Below are positions 62,078 to 64,000 of a stretch of 64,000 nt of DNA, in pieces. The position numbers and the translations under genes were made by a program. The DNA is from Loktanella sp. 3ANDIMAR09 (GTDB lineage Bacteria > Pseudomonadota > Alphaproteobacteria > Rhodobacterales > Rhodobacteraceae). The stretch's first letter is position 1. Every line of letters begins with the position of its first letter. The stretch is taken from NCBI RefSeq assembly GCF_001420005.1, contig NZ_LJAK01000009.1, positions 1 through 64,000 of the forward strand. Direction: 5' to 3'. The notes under the pieces are model-generated. The model worked only from the letters and a program-made list of their open reading frames with translations. It ran no database searches and was not told the DNA's origin.

Positions 62078-62845
62078 ATGCCACGCTATGCCCTGAAAAT
62101 CGAATACGACGGCACGCCCTTTTCGGGGTGGCAGCGTCAGGCTGACCAGCCGTCGGTGCAGGCCGCGATCGAGACGGCACTGGCGCGGCTGGAACCGGGT
62201 GATCACAGAATTGGTGCGGCGGGCCGGACCGACACCGGCGTGCATGCCACCGGGCAGATCGCCCATTGCGACCTGACCCGCGACTGGGACCCGTTCCGGC
62301 TGTCAGAGGCGCTGAACTACCACCTCAAGCCCCTGCCCGTCGCCGTTCTGGACTGCGCACCGGTTGCCGATGACTGGCACGCGCGGTTCAGTGCTGTCGA
62401 ACGCCGCTACCTGTTCAAGCTCGCGGCACGGCGCGCGCCCCTGACCACGGCAGCAGGCACGATGTGGCGCGTCAACCACCCACTCGACGCGGCCGCGATG
62501 CAGGCCGGGGCAAACCATCTGCTGGGACGGCACGATTTCACCACCTTTCGCGCGGCCCAGTGTCAGGCGGACAGCCCCGTACGCACATTGGACGAGTTGC
62601 GGATCGAGACGCGAGACACCCATGCAGGTCAGCTCTTGCACATTCATGTGCGGGCCCGGTCGTTCCTGCACAATCAGGTGCGCAGCTTTGTCGGGACGCT
62701 CGAACGGGTGGGTGCCGGACAATGGCATCCCGACGACGTGAAAACCGCCCTCGCGGCACGCGACCGCAGCGCCTGCGGCCCCGTATGTCCGCCATACGGG
62801 CTATATCTGGCGGGTGTGGGCTATCCCGACGATCCGTTCGCCTGA
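62078..62845 (+). CDS. truA: tRNA pseudouridine synthase A
   Basis: A 255-residue protein beginning [21 protein letters not shown]. The catalytic Asp is in [12 protein letters not shown], and the [22 protein letters not shown] stretch is near the end. It makes pseudouridine at positions 38-40 of the anticodon stem. An upstream TTG at 62042 is in frame but does not fit the family start. Confidence 0.96.
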   Translation: MPRYALKIEYDGTPFSGWQRQADQPSVQAAIETALARLEPGDHRIGAAGRTDTGVHATGQIAHCDLTRDWDPFRLSEALNYHLKPLPVAVLDCAPVADDWHARFSAVERRYLFKLAARRAPLTTAAGTMWRVNHPLDAAAMQAGANHLLGRHDFTTFRAAQCQADSPVRTLDELRIETRDTHAGQLLHIHVRARSFLHNQVRSFVGTLERVGAGQWHPDDVKTALAARDRSACGPVCPPYGLYLAGVGYPDDPFA

Positions 62846-62901
62846 CCGGGCACGCAGCACCCCGGATGGTCACGGCCAATTGCGCGATGATTCGCGAAAC
62901 G

Positions 62902-62928
62902 GGAACAGCTGTTATTTGCGTTTGTTCC
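62902..62928 (+). promoter_or_regulatory. Inverted repeats upstream of the TamA-like gene
   Basis: GGAACA (62902) and TGTTCC (62923) form an interrupted inverted repeat, and within it AACAGCTGTT (62905-62914) is a perfect 10-bp palindrome. The element is 47 bp before the ATG. No matching regulator is known to me. Confidence 0.25.
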
Positions 62929-62974
62929 GGGATGCTTTAGATGTTCATCTGAACTGGGGATGCGGGCGATTGTA

Positions 62975-64000
62975 ATGAATAAACTGGTTTTAGGGGCCAC
63001 CGGACTGTTGGCGCTGGCAGGTGGGGCCGTTCAGGCCCAGACAATCACGCTGAATGCGCCGGGTGCGGATGACGATCTGACCAGCCTGCTGCGGGATGCA
63101 TCACTGTCGGTCTCCATCAATGCCGACGAAGAGGCTGACAAGGCCCCGCAGGATTACGTCGCTGCCGCGCGTGCCGACTATCGCCGGTTGCTGACCGCGC
63201 TCTATGCCGCGGGCTATTACAGCCCCGTGATTTCCATTCAGGTCAACGGGTCCGAGGCGGCAGGCATCCCGCCACTGGACAGCCCGCAGGTCATCGACAC
63301 GGTGACGCTGAACGTCCAGCCCGGCCCGCTGTTTACCTTTGGCCGTGCCGACATCACCCCCGTCGCCCCCGGCACCGAACTGCCCGAAGGCTATGCCGTC
63401 GGCGCGGATGCCAAGGCCGACGTGATCCGGCAGGCCGCCAGTGTCGCACGCACCCGGTGGCAGGAATTGGGCTATGCCAAGGTGCAGGTCGCGGACCAAC
63501 AGATCACGGCACAGCACAGTGACAACCTGCTGGCCGCCAATGTCACGCTGGATACCGGTCCGCAGCTGACCTTTGGCCCGCTGAACGTCACCGGCAACAC
63601 CGATGTGCGCACTGCCGCGATCCAGCGGATCGCCGGACTGCCCACCGGACAGGTCTATTCCCCCGACGCGCTGACGGCCGCGGCCAACCGTTTGCGCCGC
63701 ACGGGTGCATTCGACTCCGTCGCCCTGACCGAAGCCGACGATATTGCCGCCGGCGACACGCTGCCCATCACCGCCACCATCGCAGAGAGCCTGCCACGGC
63801 GGATCGGTTTCGGTCTGGAACTGTCATCGGTCGAAGGCGTGCGGGTCTCGACCTTCTGGATTCACCGCAATGCCTTTGGCGGGGCAGAGAATTTCCGCAT
63901 CGATGGCGAGGTGGCCGGGATCGGCGGGACGACGGGCGGGACGGACTACACGCTATCGACCGCGCTCAAGGTGCCCGCGATCTATGGCCCGCAGACGGAT
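62975..64000 (+). CDS. TamA-like outer-membrane assembly protein, 5' part (cut by window end)
   Basis: The reading frame is open for 342 codons to the last base of the window. A signal peptide (MNKLVLGATGLLALAGGAVQAQ) is followed by POTRA-like repeats: a domain around ADYRRLLTALYAAGYYSPVI, a second with RWQELGYAKVQV, and a third around FGPLNVTGNTDVRTAAIQRI. The start of the Omp85 barrel (RIGFGLELSSVEGV, FWIHRNAFGGAENF) is also present. TamA works with TamB in autotransporter and outer-membrane assembly. A tamB gene would be expected downstream. Confidence 0.88.
   Translation, partial: MNKLVLGATGLLALAGGAVQAQTITLNAPGADDDLTSLLRDASLSVSINADEEADKAPQDYVAAARADYRRLLTALYAAGYYSPVISIQVNGSEAAGIPPLDSPQVIDTVTLNVQPGPLFTFGRADITPVAPGTELPEGYAVGADAKADVIRQAASVARTRWQELGYAKVQVADQQITAQHSDNLLAANVTLDTGPQLTFGPLNVTGNTDVRTAAIQRIAGLPTGQVYSPDALTAAANRLRRTGAFDSVALTEADDIAAGDTLPITATIAESLPRRIGFGLELSSVEGVRVSTFWIHRNAFGGAENFRIDGEVAGIGGTTGGTDYTLSTALKVPAIYGPQTD

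Overview
The window looks like a core-chromosome segment of an alphaproteobacterium of the Rhodobacteraceae (Roseobacter group). The reasons are high GC, dense ATGA-coupled operons, and family-typical genes: TrcR, a membrane-anchored CycM-type cytochrome, an NDUFS4-like complex I subunit, sulfonate/sulfite genes and a dnaX-ybaB-recR block. The genus cannot be settled from sequence reading alone. I see no integrase, transposase, phage gene, CRISPR array or plasmid gene.

Layout. 1-5.6 kb: a tRNA-Arg cut by the window edge, two tandem CAP-domain lipoproteins, the complex I accessory subunit, uvrB, small envelope proteins and a membrane-anchored NYN ribonuclease. 5.8-12.8 kb: a one-direction sulfonate/sulfite block, with a taurine-pyruvate aminotransferase, a TauE/SafE exporter and the SoeABC sulfite dehydrogenase. 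It carries two small genes not expected there: a 10-codon leader overlapping soeA and a 47-codon membrane peptide wedged between soeA and soeB. 12.8-26.0 kb: a galactoside regulon. An IclR regulator and an ABC ATPase face an operon with a binding protein, two permeases, a GH36 alpha-galactosidase, De Ley-Doudoroff galactose oxidation genes (SDR dehydrogenase, DgoK, DgoA, SMP-30 lactonase), a GH42 beta-galactosidase and a mutarotase. Galactonate dehydratase is absent.

26.0-34.5 kb: a CAT-anticodon tRNA with a duplicated 3' fragment, an FAD-linked oxidase, hemC/hemE/hemF, a PaiB-type protein, a SleB-like hydrolase, a catalytically degenerate SDR, an RsmC-like methyltransferase and clpS. 34.5-45.1 kb: a D,D-carboxypeptidase with a SPOR domain, the yejABEF peptide importer, cycM, pheA, an SRPBCC protein and nudC. 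45.2-56.4 kb: a cytosolic-looking CpdB-like nucleotidase, the 4.5S RNA gene, rsgA, a dual-specificity phosphatase, dnaX, ybaB, recR, trcR, RNase T2, a cupin, fmt and a third CAP protein. 56.5-64 kb: a zinc uptake locus (zur-znuC-znuB facing znuA across a Zur-like operator), the YcjX/YcjF-like pair, truA, and the 5' part of a TamA-like outer-membrane assembly gene cut by the window end.

How the parts work together. The sulfonate block would deaminate taurine, export or oxidise the resulting sulfite and pass electrons to quinone, but sulfoacetaldehyde acetyltransferase (xsc) must lie elsewhere. The galactoside block imports an oligogalactoside, hydrolyses it in the cytoplasm and oxidises galactose to pyruvate and glyceraldehyde-3-phosphate. 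Several short regulatory elements can be read directly: a Zur-like operator, an IclR-type palindrome, tandem PpsR/CrtJ-like motifs between hemC and hemE, and two families of dispersed intergenic repeats. One of these repeats is read as protein in the 47-codon gene.
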